Source: Schistocerca nitens
Taxonomy: Eukaryota > Arthropoda > Insecta > Orthoptera > Acrididae
Assembly (NCBI RefSeq): GCF_023898315.1
Contig: NC_064616.1
Span: forward strand, 707,139,389 to 707,203,388
Direction: 5' to 3'
DNA length: 64,000 bases
The notes under the pieces were generated by a model, which saw only the letters and a list, made by a program, of their open reading frames with translations, did not search any database and was not told the DNA's origin. A program made the position numbers and the translations under genes. Below are positions 23,896 to 34,515 of the stretch, piece after piece. Each line of letters begins with the position of its first letter. Position 1 is the stretch's first letter.

Positions 23896-24890
23896 TTGCA
23901 CCTATTCAACATTGCTGGGTGCCACTTGGAAATATTTAATTTCTGCTGATAAACTCTGATGAACTGTCTAATTAGTGATAGTGAATATTATGGACTGTTA
24001 CCTGCACCTGTTCAACATTACTGGGTGCCACTGTGGGAACTGCTTCTACTGAGATAACGTCACTTGTTGGTGTCTGCACCTGCTCAACATTGCTGGGTGC
24101 CATTGATGGAACTGCTTCTACTGACATAATGTCACTTGTTGGTGTCTGCACCTGCTCAACATTACTGGGTGCCACTGATGGACTGCTTCTACTGAAATGA
24201 TGTCACTTGTTGGTGTCTGCACCTGTTCAACATTACTGGGTGCCACTGATGGACTGCTTCTACTGAAATGATGTCACTTGTTGGTGTCTGCACCTGTTCA
24301 ACATTACTGGGTGCCACTGATGGACTGCATCTATTGAAATAATGTCACTTGTTGGTGTCTGCACCTGCTCAACATTACTGGGTGCCACTAATGGACTGCT
24401 TCTACTGAAATGATGTCACTTGTTAGTGTCTGCACCTGCTCAACATTACTGGGTGCCACTGATGGAATTGCTTCTACTGAAATGATGTCACTTGTTGCTG
24501 TCTGCACCTGCTCAACATTGCTGGGTGCCACTGATGGAACTGTTTCTACTGACATAATGTCACTTGTTGGTGTTTGCACCTGTTCAACATTACTGGGTGC
24601 CACTGTTAGAACTGTTTCTACTGAAATGATGTTACTTCTTGCTGTCTGCACCTGTTTAACATTGCTGGGTGCCACTGATGGAACTGTTTCTACTGAAATA
24701 ATGTCACTCGTTGGTGTCTGCACCTGTTGACCATTGCTGGGTGCTACTGCTGGAACTGTCAACTACTTGTTTATTGAACTATGGAAAGCATTTTATGTGA
24801 ATATTTGCATAAACTGATGTTTTTGTGTATTTACTGTTTGTGAAATGTTATGAGACTCTTACCTACACCTATTTGATATTGCTGGTGCCA
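23896..24890. repeat. Minisatellite, 72/71-bp unit, about 11 units plus worn ends
   Basis: The unit begins TGCACCTG(T/C)TCAACATT and contains TGGGTGCCACTG and TGTCACTTGTTGGTGTC. Unit starts are at 24003, 24075, 24147, 24218, 24289, 24360, 24431, 24503, 24575, 24647 and 24719, so spacing is 72 at both ends and 71 in the middle block. Diverged half-units occur at 23896 and 24861. On the minus strand the 72-base units read as a 24-residue repeat (VAPSNVEQVQ core). Confidence 0.92.
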
Positions 24891-25129
24891 TTGATTGAAT
24901 AATACTTATGTAAACTATTATGTAAAATCATATGTATGAAAGCATTTGTATTCCTTACTGTATTTTATATATTAGGTTATTGAAGGGTCAGTGCAAAGCC
25001 AAAGTTTATTAAGTGAAGTGATATTTACTTATTAATATTATCTTTTATTTTTGTCTGTATTTTTTTGGAAGAATTTGGTGGTATTTTCACCACCAATGCT
25101 GGCAAAAATACCATCAAATTCTGGCCCGT

Positions 25130-25139
25130 GGAGGAGGGG
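25130..25139 (+). promoter_or_regulatory. Polypurine tract
   Basis: GGAGGAGGGG lies four bases before the 3-prime LTR and is the likely plus-strand primer site. Confidence 0.7.
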
Positions 25140-25143
25140 CATA

Positions 25144-25877
25144 TGAAAGGTGGCTACACTGAGCCACAGCGCCAGAGATTGCGCCAAAGAGTATTATTCA
25201 GCCGCCTCCACTGGCAGTTCTTATCGAGAAGTCGTAGTAGGCAGTGCTTGTTGAGATGTAGCAGTGGTGAGTCGTAGTTGAGAAGTTGCGGTAGTGAGTG
25301 CTTGTTCAGAATTTGTAGTATTGTTTTGATGGGCTAGACACCAGATGTTATTGAATTGGGAGGCTGTAATGATCAGAGTGTGCTTTTCGTCAATATATAT
25401 GAAGGTAAAAAATTCCGTTTTTTTTATTATTTCAATGTCTTAAACAATAATGCCTCTTGGTCACAGGTTCAGTCAACAAAGCATCTGGCTCGCGTTCTTG
25501 TATTAGACTGCATTTCTGGTTTCTATGTGCAATTATAGTATTTCTGTTCTTTTTTAAATTACTTCAGTATAAATGGTGTTTAAAATATCTGGTCTTATTG
25601 AGGAAGAACCGTGCCAGATGTGTACGTTGAATCACACTTCCACATACAGAACAGCGACACTTGTGCCTTGTTGTTTCGTAGGTTTTATAGTTGCTGGGGA
25701 CTTAATTAATTAATTGTGTTAACGGAAGTTTTCTTTCATTCGTTGTTGTTGTTCTATGCAGTCAGATTGCGTACTATTACTAGTCAGGGCCAACCGGTTA
25801 CGAGACTTCGTAATCGGACAGACAGCGACTAAAATTAAAATTATTTGCATAATACTATATAATTAAGCCCCCATGCA
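25144..25877 (+). repeat. 3-prime LTR of Ty3/Gypsy element
   Basis: 734 bases nearly identical to the 5-prime LTR at 14372-15104, beginning TGAAAGG and ending CCCCCATGCA. It is followed by the ATGG target-site duplication at 25878. The full element is 14372-25877, about 11.5 kb. Confidence 0.95.
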
Positions 25878-25881
25878 ATGG

Positions 25882-26340
25882 ATTCTCTACCATCTCATCA
25901 AATTCCCACACCACTCCCACTGAACAAGCCCATTGTACCAGCCTTTGTGTGCTACTGCCCCTGTACCAATTCCATCATTCCTACACTTACGCACACTCCA
26001 TGCTCCGTCCTAAAGCAACTTCAACTGACGGCCCCACCAAGACAAGAAATTCACTCCAATATTTATACAATCTATAGTCTGTAAGCCTCCCTCCCTAACC
26101 TCCATCTCGGCCCTGTACTGCTCCTTTCCTCTTACACTCCATACCCAGTCTACTACTAATATCTGCCTCCCACCTTTCACTGCCGTACCAATCCTCATAT
26201 TTACATGACGCTCCATGCAACTCCTCTTGTTTATACCGAAACCTAAGATCCTAAATAATATTTGAATTCTCTTCCCTAAAGCTGTCTGTTCCCATTGCAG
26301 GTAAAATATCTCGAGAAAAAGTGAATTGTGCTGCACTCTG
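25882..26340 (+). pseudogene. Probable continuation of the decayed plus-strand LINE
   Basis: Sequence after the Gypsy element has the same C-rich composition as that before it, and the ATGG target joins the two sides. The open frame at 25878-26084 is Pro-rich. I recognise no firm motif, so assignment rests on position and composition. Confidence 0.45.
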
Positions 26341-26621
26341 TTGAGTGTGAGCCAAATCACAGCTGCAATTAGTGTTCGAAATTCACTCTCGAAGCGCGAC
26401 AGTCGACTTGTTCCAACTAATTGCTATCTCCACTCGTTTCTTTCGACCATGTTAACAGGAACAAAAGTTCTGATTTAGAAAAAGGAGTGATAGAGAACTA
26501 ATTTCAATTTAGATGCCCTTTATAAACACTGCTAGGGACTGTGTTTCATTAAATAAACTTGTGGGTTGCTACGCCGTTGAATTATCCTACGCTTCGTGCC
26601 ATCTTTATTTTTCTTATACTT
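26341..26621. other. No recognisable feature
   Basis: Short unassigned interval between the LINE and a mariner element. Confidence 0.4.
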
Positions 26622-26623
26622 TA

Positions 26624-27208
26624 CGAGGCGTATTCCGAAAGTAAGTTCCGATAGGTCCCGAAATGGAAACCACAGTGAAAAATCCGATAAAGCTTTGCAT
26701 CGATGTGCTGGACAGTGTCTCTAATATGCCCGTTGATCGCGTCACGTCTGTCTTTTCAGTTTTGAGCGCACAGTGAGCACGTAAAGATGCCTAGAGAACA
26801 TTGTCTCCGGCCAAGTATGAGTGCCCGTGAGAGATTTCGACTGATTTTATGCAACCCACAGAACATAACTGTCATGTCGGCCGCACTCTGCAGGGGCAGT
26901 GAGGAAGCCCCTGCAGCGTTATCGACTGGAAGTGTTTGATCGCCCTCCACACAGCCCGGACTTTGCTCACTCTGATTTTCATCTCAGTTGACATGAACCG
27001 CTGGCTATGCAGTCAGTTTTTTGACACCTTCTATGACGAGGGTATTGGAAAGTTGGTACAACGCTACAACTAATGTCTCAGACGGAGCGGCGACTATGAA
27101 GAGACGTTGCTGGAAGGTGTGGCCCACTATTGCAAATAAAACACTTTTGATTTTCACTGTGGTTTCCATTTCGCGACCTATCGGACCTTACTTTCGTAAT
27201 ACGCCTCG
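26624..27208 (+). mobile_element. Internally deleted mariner element
   Basis: Terminal inverted repeats of about 50 bases start CGAGGCGTATTCCGAAAG on the left and match the right end with few mismatches; both are flanked by TA. The interior is only about 480 bases. It keeps a worn mariner C-terminal block (RPPHSPDFAHSDFHL, near 26940), which corresponds to the HPPYSPDLAPSDFHL motif with the third catalytic Asp. The N-terminal and first catalytic regions are missing, so it is a deletion derivative that could only be moved in trans. Confidence 0.85.
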
Positions 27209-27644
27209 TATTTACTTTTGTATTTACTTTTTTGTATTTCTTTTCCGAAAGTATGTCTGTTAACTATCTGGTGTCACACACCAAACAGGAACTTCAAAAT
27301 ATGACACCAGTCTCCTATAGAAGCAATTACTGCCTCAAAATGAGTAACAAACTTCCTCTGACATTCAAAATGCAGTAAAATGAGTAATTAATTGATTATA
27401 CTTCGTGATACAATTCCTCTATCTTCTTTCCCGTAGCGTATATCCCGCATAGTACTGGGTCTACTTCTTTTCAGGAGTTGACACATTTTTATTTTATTAC
27501 TAAACTTTGCTGCCTTATGTCATTCCTGACGCCACGTCGGTCAAGGAGGGAAGTCGTGTGCACCATCTGCCTGAGAATCGAGAAAACTCTGTCCTGTATG
27601 TTATCGTATTTTAACTGTTTGTGTATCGTACTCTCGGAGGCGGA
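27209..27644. other. Unassigned
   Basis: A short hairpin with CTGGTGTCA and TGACACCAG arms lies at 27269-27312. Nothing else recognised. Confidence 0.4.
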
Positions 27645-27795
27645 ATTTGGAGGCCAGCCCAGCACTACCCCAAAAAGGGTTGGGAAACCACCTAAAAAAC
27701 AACTCTCAGGCTGGCCAATGTACCAACCGACGGTCGTTAATCCGCCGCGCTAATACCACCCGGATCTGGCTCGCGTTCCTGGCTCAGAATCTCGT
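27645..27795 (-). repeat. SINE-like repeat fragment, minus
   Basis: Read on the minus strand this contains GCGGATTAACGACCG and TTGGCCAGCCTG followed by a GTTTTTTAGG block. The same order occurs on the plus strand at 59325-59690, so it is a fragment of the same dispersed family. Confidence 0.65.
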
Positions 27796-28575
27796 TGTAC
27801 GTTACACTATGCTAACGGATCGTGTTACAATTCCTCTATAAAATCTCTTAATCGGTAGCTTAAGTAGCATTCTCTTTTTACGAGTAGGACGTGCAATTTC
27901 TAATATTGTTGAACTCTAGTTTTTTAATTCAGTCCTTCACATTTACGTGCTCATTAAGGTTTTATTGCGTTTAAATCCTGTGCTCGGCAGGAGCGATGCT
28001 CATATTCCCACTGACCGTCCTGATTTAGACTTTCCATGGTTTCTCTAAACCACTTAAGACAAATACAGGCCGGTGTATCAAGTAATTGCTATACTTGTTA
28101 TTCCAAGTTACTGCTCCATCTTTAATGACTTGGATGGCGAAGGGTCGTTAACCATAGCTGTGGTTGCTTTTAGGTTAACATCTCCTGCAGGAAGTCAATA
28201 GGTGTCTTTCTTTCAGTCTGTAGAAGTTATCCATCAAATATGTCGCCGTTTATACTGAACTTTCGAAAATATATGTATTCGAGAGTGACAACTACGTTTG
28301 GTACTGGAGCACAATACCTGCGCCTAGAGCAGGAATGGCAAAGCAAAGGCACGCGTGTCGTCAGTGGCACGCCGCCAAATAATTTGGATGTAGCATTAAA
28401 TCAGGAATTTAGATAGCCCTACCTAATCTAAATAATTCATTTGTTCGTGTGCATTTGATGCCATAGTACCTATGTTCATCGTGAACGGGCAATCGGTGCC
28501 GAGGCATCATACAAGTTGTAGATGACAGATCAGCGCTCATGTTCACTCATTGTGAGTCACGTTGCACTGAAATGC
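27796..28575. other. No recognisable feature
   Basis: Unassigned AT-rich sequence; no long open frame or repeat recognised. Confidence 0.4.
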
Positions 28576-28925
28576 AACGGCCTTGCCGCAGTGGTGGCAC
28601 CGGTTCCCGTCAGATCACCGAAGTGAAGCGCTGTCGGGCTGGGCTAGCACTTGGATGGGTGACCATCCGGTCTACCGAGCGCTGTTGGCAAACGGCCTGT
28701 ACTCAGCCCTTGTGAGGCAAACTGAGGAACTACTTGACTGAGAAGTAGCACCTCCGGTCTCGTAAATTGACACACGGCCGTGAGAGCGGTGTGCTGGCCA
28801 CATGCCCTTCCATTTCCGCATCCAGTGACGCCTGTGGGCTGAGGATGACACGGCGACCGGTCGATACCGTTGGGCCTTCCAAGGCCTGTCCGGATGGAGA
28901 GATCCACTGTTAGATCGCATAGGTT
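28576..28925 (+). repeat. 5S-rRNA-derived SINE
   Basis: The first about 118 bases resemble eukaryotic 5S rRNA: a start like GCAACGGCC, the conserved AGATCACCGAAGTGAAGC, then GTCGGGCTGGGCTAGCACTT and GGATGGGTGACC, ending near GCGCTGTTGGC. These include the internal promoter of 5S genes. About 230 bases of unrelated body follow, including GAGAGCGGTGTGCTGG and GAGGATGACACGGCGACCGG. A complete 5S gene would stop near 28694; the fused body marks it as a SINE. Confidence 0.8.
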
Positions 28926-29093
28926 GACACCTGTTCCAACAGCGACTTCCGACCTCTAACGATTAAGTACCGTACTGCGAAATGGTCGAGGAAAAAGAGT
29001 GTTAACTTGTCATTGGTTGTTGCGCGCTTATGTCGTGTATTGTAATTACACATAGATAATGTCATTTTTTAAACTTGTATTGTTCAACATGGC

Positions 29094-30735
29094 TATTTTG
29101 GTAAAAAAAAAAAAGTTGAAGGATTTCAAACTTGGTGGACTGAGAAACATGGCATGATTAATAAAGGCAATAAAGCGGTGTCGTTTTATGTTCCGGGGCA
29201 GTGATATATAGAAGATGGTCTCTAAATGCCACTATGAAATAAATCACAAACCATTTTCTTTTAAATCGAATCAGAGCAAAAGGGATTCATTGCATGTGCT
29301 ATTAATGACAAGAATAGACAATTGACACTATTATTAAGTATGTTAGAAAGGATTGTCACACCAGTAACCCTTTCGCGACGAGATATTTTTGAAGGAAGCC
29401 TGATTAGCATGTGCCCCATCACTTTTTGAAGACTTTGGAAATAAATGTAAGATAATTGAACACATCAAAGCTACTGTTTTATGTTGAAACGCTGTAAAAG
29501 ACAGAATCCTAAAACTGGCGGAAAATGCAAAAGAACAAGAAAAATATAAGATAAACTCCTTTCCTTCCTCTGTGTCTCGACAAAAGTGCAGATGTAACTA
29601 AATCTGCCCGTATACCTGTGTTTGCTCGATATTGTGTTGTAAATGACGTCAAGGAAGAATTTACAGCGATAATACCGTTGCCAGCAACTACTAAGGGCAC
29701 TGCTATTTGCACTGTTGTTAAAAATTCGCTTACTGAAAAAGAAACAGATTCAAGCAAAATTGTTTCGATAACGACAGATGGTGTTGGGAGCACTGTTGTT
29801 AAAAATTCGCTTACTGAAAAAGAAACAGATTCAAGCAAAATTGTTTCGATAACGACAGATGGTGCTCCCAACACGATGGGAAACAAAGTGGCTTTATTAA
29901 TTTAATCCAAGCACGTACTGGACATTCTATTCTGGAAATCCGAGGGAAAAACTGTGCAATATTTCACAGTTAATGGATGTTACGTGGCTTGCAAAATTTA
30001 TTTTTTTATTTATTTTTTACAGACGTGTACCAGAATTACAATGATTTGAACGTAAAGCTTCAGGGCACAAACAAAACAGTTATTGTTGCGACAGATCTCA
30101 TTCGCGCATTTGAAGCTAAACTGCAAGTTTTTAATAACGGTATTGTTTCCAAAAACTCTAAATATTTCCCAAATCTTAAAAAAATACCGTGATTTGGATT
30201 TACACAACAGCCAAATCAGGAAAAAGTCGCTGAGGAATTTTCTTCGGTAATACATTCTTCAGTAGAAGAATATTCATCGAGATATTCTCAGTTCACAGTA
30301 AATTTACGTAAGATTATGTAGCTAGGTAAGGCTTCACTGGAAAAGCTGAGCTTAGCAAATTTGATTGGTTGGAAATTTAAGAAATTGAAATCCAGCTGAT
30401 CTATTTCCAGTCTAGTTCAATATGGATTCAAAAATTTTTCGAAACAAGAGAAGAATGGGAAGTAAACGAATTTGAAAGACTATCAGGCAATATGAGCAAA
30501 GTTGCCAACATTAAAATTGCGGAAACGTGGAATTCATTTCCAGATACATATAACTGTATAAGTAAGCTGGCGTTTGCTATCTTGATAATACTTTCGTCTA
30601 GCTATGCCTGTGAGTCACTATTTTCTGAAATGAATAACGTTAAAGACTCGCTAAGAAACAGTTTGTCAGATGACTCGAATACAGCTAGCCTTCTGCGAAA
30701 AGATACAAATTATGCCCCTAATATAAATTGTTGAG
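29094..30735 (+). pseudogene. hAT-family transposase relic (ZBED5/GTF2IRD2-like)
   Basis: Scattered plus-strand pieces match a hAT transposase of the kind related to vertebrate ZBED5, SCAND3 and GTF2IRD2. In order: an N-terminal block (TWWTEKHGMINKGNKA, near 29130), the ITTDG motif near 29770 and again near 29850, a middle block (LNVKLQGTNKTVIVATDL, near 30048), and the C-terminal dimerisation region (SYACESLFSEMNNVKDS, near 30600). Stops and frameshifts separate them. An 81-base tandem duplication covers the ITTDG region. I could not fix terminal repeats or a target duplication. Confidence 0.82.
29711..29872 (+). repeat. 81-bp tandem duplication in hAT transposase
   Basis: Two near-identical 81-base copies start at 29711 and 29792. 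The first ends in GTGTTGGGAGCAC (29781-29793) where the second has GTGCTCCCAACAC (29862-29874). These 13-mers are reverse complements of each other. Confidence 0.92.
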
Positions 30736-30984
30736 CATCGAATTTGCAACAACAGAAATCACATTAATTTTTCTTTCATTTCAATAAAATAAAAATGTTT
30801 ATTTTATGATTACAATATAAAAGGTGTATTTCCGGTTGCAAATAAAGAATACTACTAGGGAAGTATTTAGTTTTTCTCATTAACCAGTGGAGCACAAATT
30901 TCTATGTGCTATCAGATTTTAAAAGATGCATTGATTCATGCACTATCATACGTCTAAACATGCACGAAACACGCAAGAAATGAT

Positions 30985-31162
30985 TCCAATGGCTCTAAGC
31001 ACTATGGGGCTTAACATCTGAGGTTATCAGTCCCCTAGACTTAGAACTACTTAAACCTAACTAACCTAAGGATATCACACACATCCATGCCCGAGGCAGG
31101 ATTCGAGCCTGCGACCGTCGCAGCAGCGCGGTTCCGGACTGAAGGGCCCAGAGCCGCTCAAC
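30985..31162 (-). repeat. tRNA-derived SINE (dominant family), minus
   Basis: Reverse complement of the family seen at 10854, with the tail at 30985, the B box near 31105 and the head ending near 31160. The head is altered (GGGCCCAGAGCCGC). Confidence 0.88.
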
Positions 31163-31221
31163 AAGCAAAAAGAAAAGAGTAATATGCAATATCAAAATTT
31201 AGTTCTACGATTAGTTTGACG

Positions 31222-31363
31222 TACCGCTACGGTCGCAGGTTCGAATCCTGCCTCGGGCATGGATGTGTGTGATGTCCTTAGGTTAGTTAGGTTTAGGTAG
31301 TTCTAAGTTCTAGGGGACTGATGACCTCAGAAGTTAATTCCCATAGTGCTCAGAGCCATTTTT
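31222..31363 (+). repeat. tRNA-derived SINE (dominant family), 5-prime truncated
   Basis: Starts inside the head at CGCTACGGTCGCAGG and runs to AGCCATTTTTATA. The A-box part is missing. Confidence 0.88.
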
Positions 31364-31595
31364 ATATGATTAATAACAAGTCTTTTAAATTATGTAAAAA
31401 ATACAGAGCGAGAATATATTAAAACAGTTGTGTTCTTGTTAAAAACACAACATATAATTTCCACCATAGTAGATATTGGAGAATAACTGTCCAGTATGTT
31501 ATCCATATTAAACGATCTGAAAATAGACTGTCTGTCAGAATTAAATTCGGTCACAGTTCTATACTCGGTTACGATTCCATTTACTATATTTAATA

Positions 31596-32218
31596 AGAGG
31601 GCAAGCTGAAAGGTAATGTCTTCAAATTTTTCATGTGAAAGCTCTTAAAGCTTTTTAAATAAAGCAAATGTTATTAACAATTTACGTTTTTATTCTTTAT
31701 ATCTACACATTTACTTCTCAGCATAGTCGCCCTGACGACGAACACATTTCTCCCAACAAGAGACCAGTTTGTTGATACCGTCACTGTAGAATGTTTGAAT
31801 GAAGTCTTCGAAGGTGTTTTTTTAAGTTTTGGAAACATTTGAAAATCGGATGGGGCCAAGATGGGACCGCATGGCCAATGATCGATGACAGTGATGCCGA
31901 GGCGTCGGATTGTTGCAGGTTTCTCAGCGCTCGTGTGTGGTCTAGCATTGTCTTACTGAAGGAGACGGTGCTCCAGCTGTGGACGAAACCTTCGAATTCG
32001 AAACTCGATTACAACACGCTGTTTCTCAAACACCGACATAGCTACGTTACACAGCGTCATTTGACAGGCTACAATTCGGAGCCCTCCAGCGGCAGGGGAC
32101 TGCAAATATGTATGCATGAAGAACGAAGATGTAGAATGTCAGTAACGTTTGTTTTATTTAAAAAGCTTTAAGAGTTTTCATGTAAAATTCAGAAGCATTA
32201 CTTTTCAGCACGTCCTCG
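31596..32218 (-). mobile_element. Internally deleted mariner element, minus
   Basis: Inverted termini of more than 60 bases share GCTGAAA(A/G)GTAATG and CTCTTAAAGCTTTTTAAATA; TA flanks are present at 31594 and 32219. On the minus strand the frame at 31859-31674 reads MAPSDFQMFPKLKK, the mariner block around the third catalytic Asp. The middle of the gene is absent, so this is a 623-base deletion derivative. Confidence 0.87.
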
Positions 32219-32560
32219 TAACATATGTTTTAGGCATTTTGACGTAAACAACTAATTGATGAACTTATAATTCTTTTTCAGTTGTGTACAAATGTTTCCT
32301 GAAGTTGATGTTTCGAGTATTTCCTAAATGTTCCAACTGTTACCTATAAAGAGGCACATCTCGAGCCTTTATTTATTATGAAAAGGAATTTTTTAAGAAA
32401 AATCAAAAATCAAATTTTTAATAATCTTCAAAATATAAGTAAATCAAGTACTATAGGAATTATGCTCTCTTCTGCAACTCTATTCCAAGCTTTATTTTCT
32501 CGTTACATTGTTACGTGAAGTGGTTCACAGTGTGCAGTTTCCCTTTACCTTTTCAACGTT
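32219..32560. other. No recognisable feature
   Basis: AT-rich and unassigned. Confidence 0.4.
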
Positions 32561-32760
32561 GCCGGCCGAAGTGGCCGAGCGGTTCTAGGCGCTACAGTCT
32601 GGAACCGCGAGACCGCTGCGGTCGCAGGTTCGAATCCTGCCTCGGGAATGGATGTGTGTGATGTCCTTAGGTTAGTTACGTTTAAGTAGTTCTACGTTCT
32701 AGGGGACCGATGACCTCAGATGTTAAGTCCCATAGTGCTCAGAGCCATTTGAACCATTTT
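32561..32760 (+). repeat. tRNA-derived SINE (dominant family), complete, with TSD
   Basis: Begins GCCGGCCGAAGTGGCCGAGC and ends AGCCATTTGAACCATTTT. TTCAACGTT is duplicated on both sides (to 32560 and from 32761), a target-site duplication. Confidence 0.93.
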
Positions 32761-33174
32761 TTCAACGTTCAGTTCGCGTCAGAGCAAATTGTTTTAACTG
32801 GGAAATTTAACTAACTTCTGTTATCCATTGCAAATCCTGGCTGGGGTCATAATTTATCCGTCCTCATTTATTAAACATTTTAATTCGGAAGAAAATTAAT
32901 TTGAAATTCTACACCGACCGCCCAAACAGTTCCGAGACTGGTTCTATTTCTGGCGTAAAAGAGACGTCAGCGCAGTAACTACAGTGGCACCTTGAACTAA
33001 CAACTGTAAACAACGGATGTGTAGTCAACTACTCAGTTATGAGCAGGTAGGGTTAAGTAGTGGACATGTGGCCGTAGTGTGTCTCACAAATCGCAGATGA
33101 GCAACATCTCTAAATTATATGATCAAAACACTCTCCAAAATGTTTGGAAGAACAGAAAAGTGTGTGCAAAGTTA

Positions 33175-33370
33175 TTCCCGTCCGCCTCGGTAGCTGCTCG
33201 GTCAGCGCGAGGATGTGATAATCAAGGGGACTCGGGTTCGATTCTCGGCCGGGTCGGAGATTTTCTCCACTCGGTTTGACTGGATGTCGTGTTGCCCTAA
33301 GGTTCGTATCGTCATAATTGTCATTTCACTGTTTAGACTGCTATATGGGCACGTCGTGAAAGCCAAAAAA
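33175..33370 (+). repeat. Second tRNA-derived SINE family
   Basis: The head reads CCGCCTCGGTAGCTGCTCGG with a B box GGTTCGATTCTCGG, followed by CGGAGATTTTCTCC and a body ending in an A-rich segment near 33370. Head and body differ from the dominant family. Confidence 0.75.
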
Positions 33371-33389
33371 ATTTAACAACAAGAAAAAG

Positions 33390-33700
33390 TTTGTTCATCA
33401 CACCTTGACTCCGGAGCAAAAACAGCTATGTTCACGTCTGCCGCGACTTGATTGAAATGCAAAACGCTGTCAGTTCATTTCTAAAAATGTCATCAAGGCC
33501 GACTAGACTTGGTGTCATCAATACAAACATACCGCAAAATGACAAAGTCCAGAGATTCACGTGAAGGGTCACCGCTTTGCGACATAACAGTCATTCGATC
33601 CAATGTGCAGTGTGAGTTGAACATCACCCCCAAAGAAAGACTTTTTTGGAAGTTTTACATGATTTTATGTACTCAAGTGGAGGAGACTGTTTTGAACATC
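33390..33700 (+). pseudogene. Mariner transposase fragment
   Basis: Plus-strand frames carry LTPEQK near 33400, then a block with TWCHQYKHTAK and QSPEIHVKG near 33510. This is the mariner catalytic region (normally GDETW..QYDP..K.QS..W). The catalytic Asp-Glu pair is disrupted by a stop. No terminal repeats were identified. Confidence 0.7.
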
Positions 33701-34513
33701 TGAAGCATTAAACCTACCATCTTAACCTATCTACATTTTTTAGCAATCCAGCCTCTAAATCTTTTGGACTAACTGGGTATAGTTACGTTTGTGGTGACAC
33801 ATTAGGTCGTCGACTTTATGGTGACAGGTAACTGCGTAAGATGATAAAAAACATTTAAGTGTTCCACCATTGAAGAAATAGTATTTACAAGGACATACAA
33901 CATTATCTCGTAGTTTTAAACGAGGTTTACCTAAATTTTATTATGCTTAATGAATTGCCCATTGCTCTCGTATTCAGTCTGAACAGGGTTCAGATCTTTG
34001 CCCTTTCATCCGGATTTCTAATTAACTTTAGACACACGCAGCAGATTTCTTCTGCTCTTGTCCCCGTGTATAAATGACCAGGCAGCAGACCGAATTTTCA
34101 GCTATCTTCCTTCTGTTGACCATGCAACCCAAAGAAATAAAAACATGGTCTGTAATCAAATCGATGTCGCCGCTACGTTATTTCTAATACTATACCGTAT
34201 AAGTTGTATAGTAGTGAAAAATAATGATTCTGAAGTACAGTGATTCCTCTATGTATACTTCTGTACTCTGCATCACTGCGCTATACCGTAAGGTGCGTGA
34301 CAGACGGCAAAATTTTTGAAACCTTTTTTTCTTACTTTATTCACGGATAAAGCTAGTATGAATGAATGTGTAAGCGGGTATTACACTAATTTTATTTTTA
34401 CAATTCGTGGGGTAACGATATTTAAGTGTTTGAAAATTATTTCCAGATCCTCATAATTTCTAAGTGGCTAGACTAGACACATTCCCTCGAGCGTCTGCCG
34501 TCTCAGGTTCCTT
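33701..34513. other. No recognisable feature
   Basis: AT-rich interval, no repeat or gene recognised. Confidence 0.4.
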
Positions 34514-34515
34514 TG

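Larger units (their letters stand above)
21223..25128 (+). other. Long non-coding interval between pol and 3-prime LTR
   Basis: About 3.9 kb separates pol from the 3-prime LTR. It starts with a GC-richer 200-base segment (21240-21420) and is otherwise AT-rich. No open frame longer than about 125 codons exists on either strand, the longest being the minus frame through the minisatellite. I find no envelope-type gene with signal peptide and membrane anchor. Two tandem-repeat arrays lie here, at 22921-23252 and 23896-24890. Confidence 0.7.

Noticed and set aside
24388-24762. Minus-strand 124-codon open frame of repeats in the minisatellite
   Set aside because: It is open only because the unit is 72 bases. 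Neighbouring 71-base units break the frame, and it lies antisense in a retrotransposon non-coding region.
21223-25128. Envelope-type gene in the Gypsy element
   Set aside because: No frame of useful length, signal peptide or membrane anchor is found in the 3.9 kb after pol.
27269-27312. Terminal repeats of a small element
   Set aside because: Arms of only 9 bases with a 25-base loop are not enough to call an element.
28576-28694. Functional 5S rRNA gene
   Set aside because: Changes at conserved positions, and a fused body without a terminator T-run at the 5S end, indicate a SINE.
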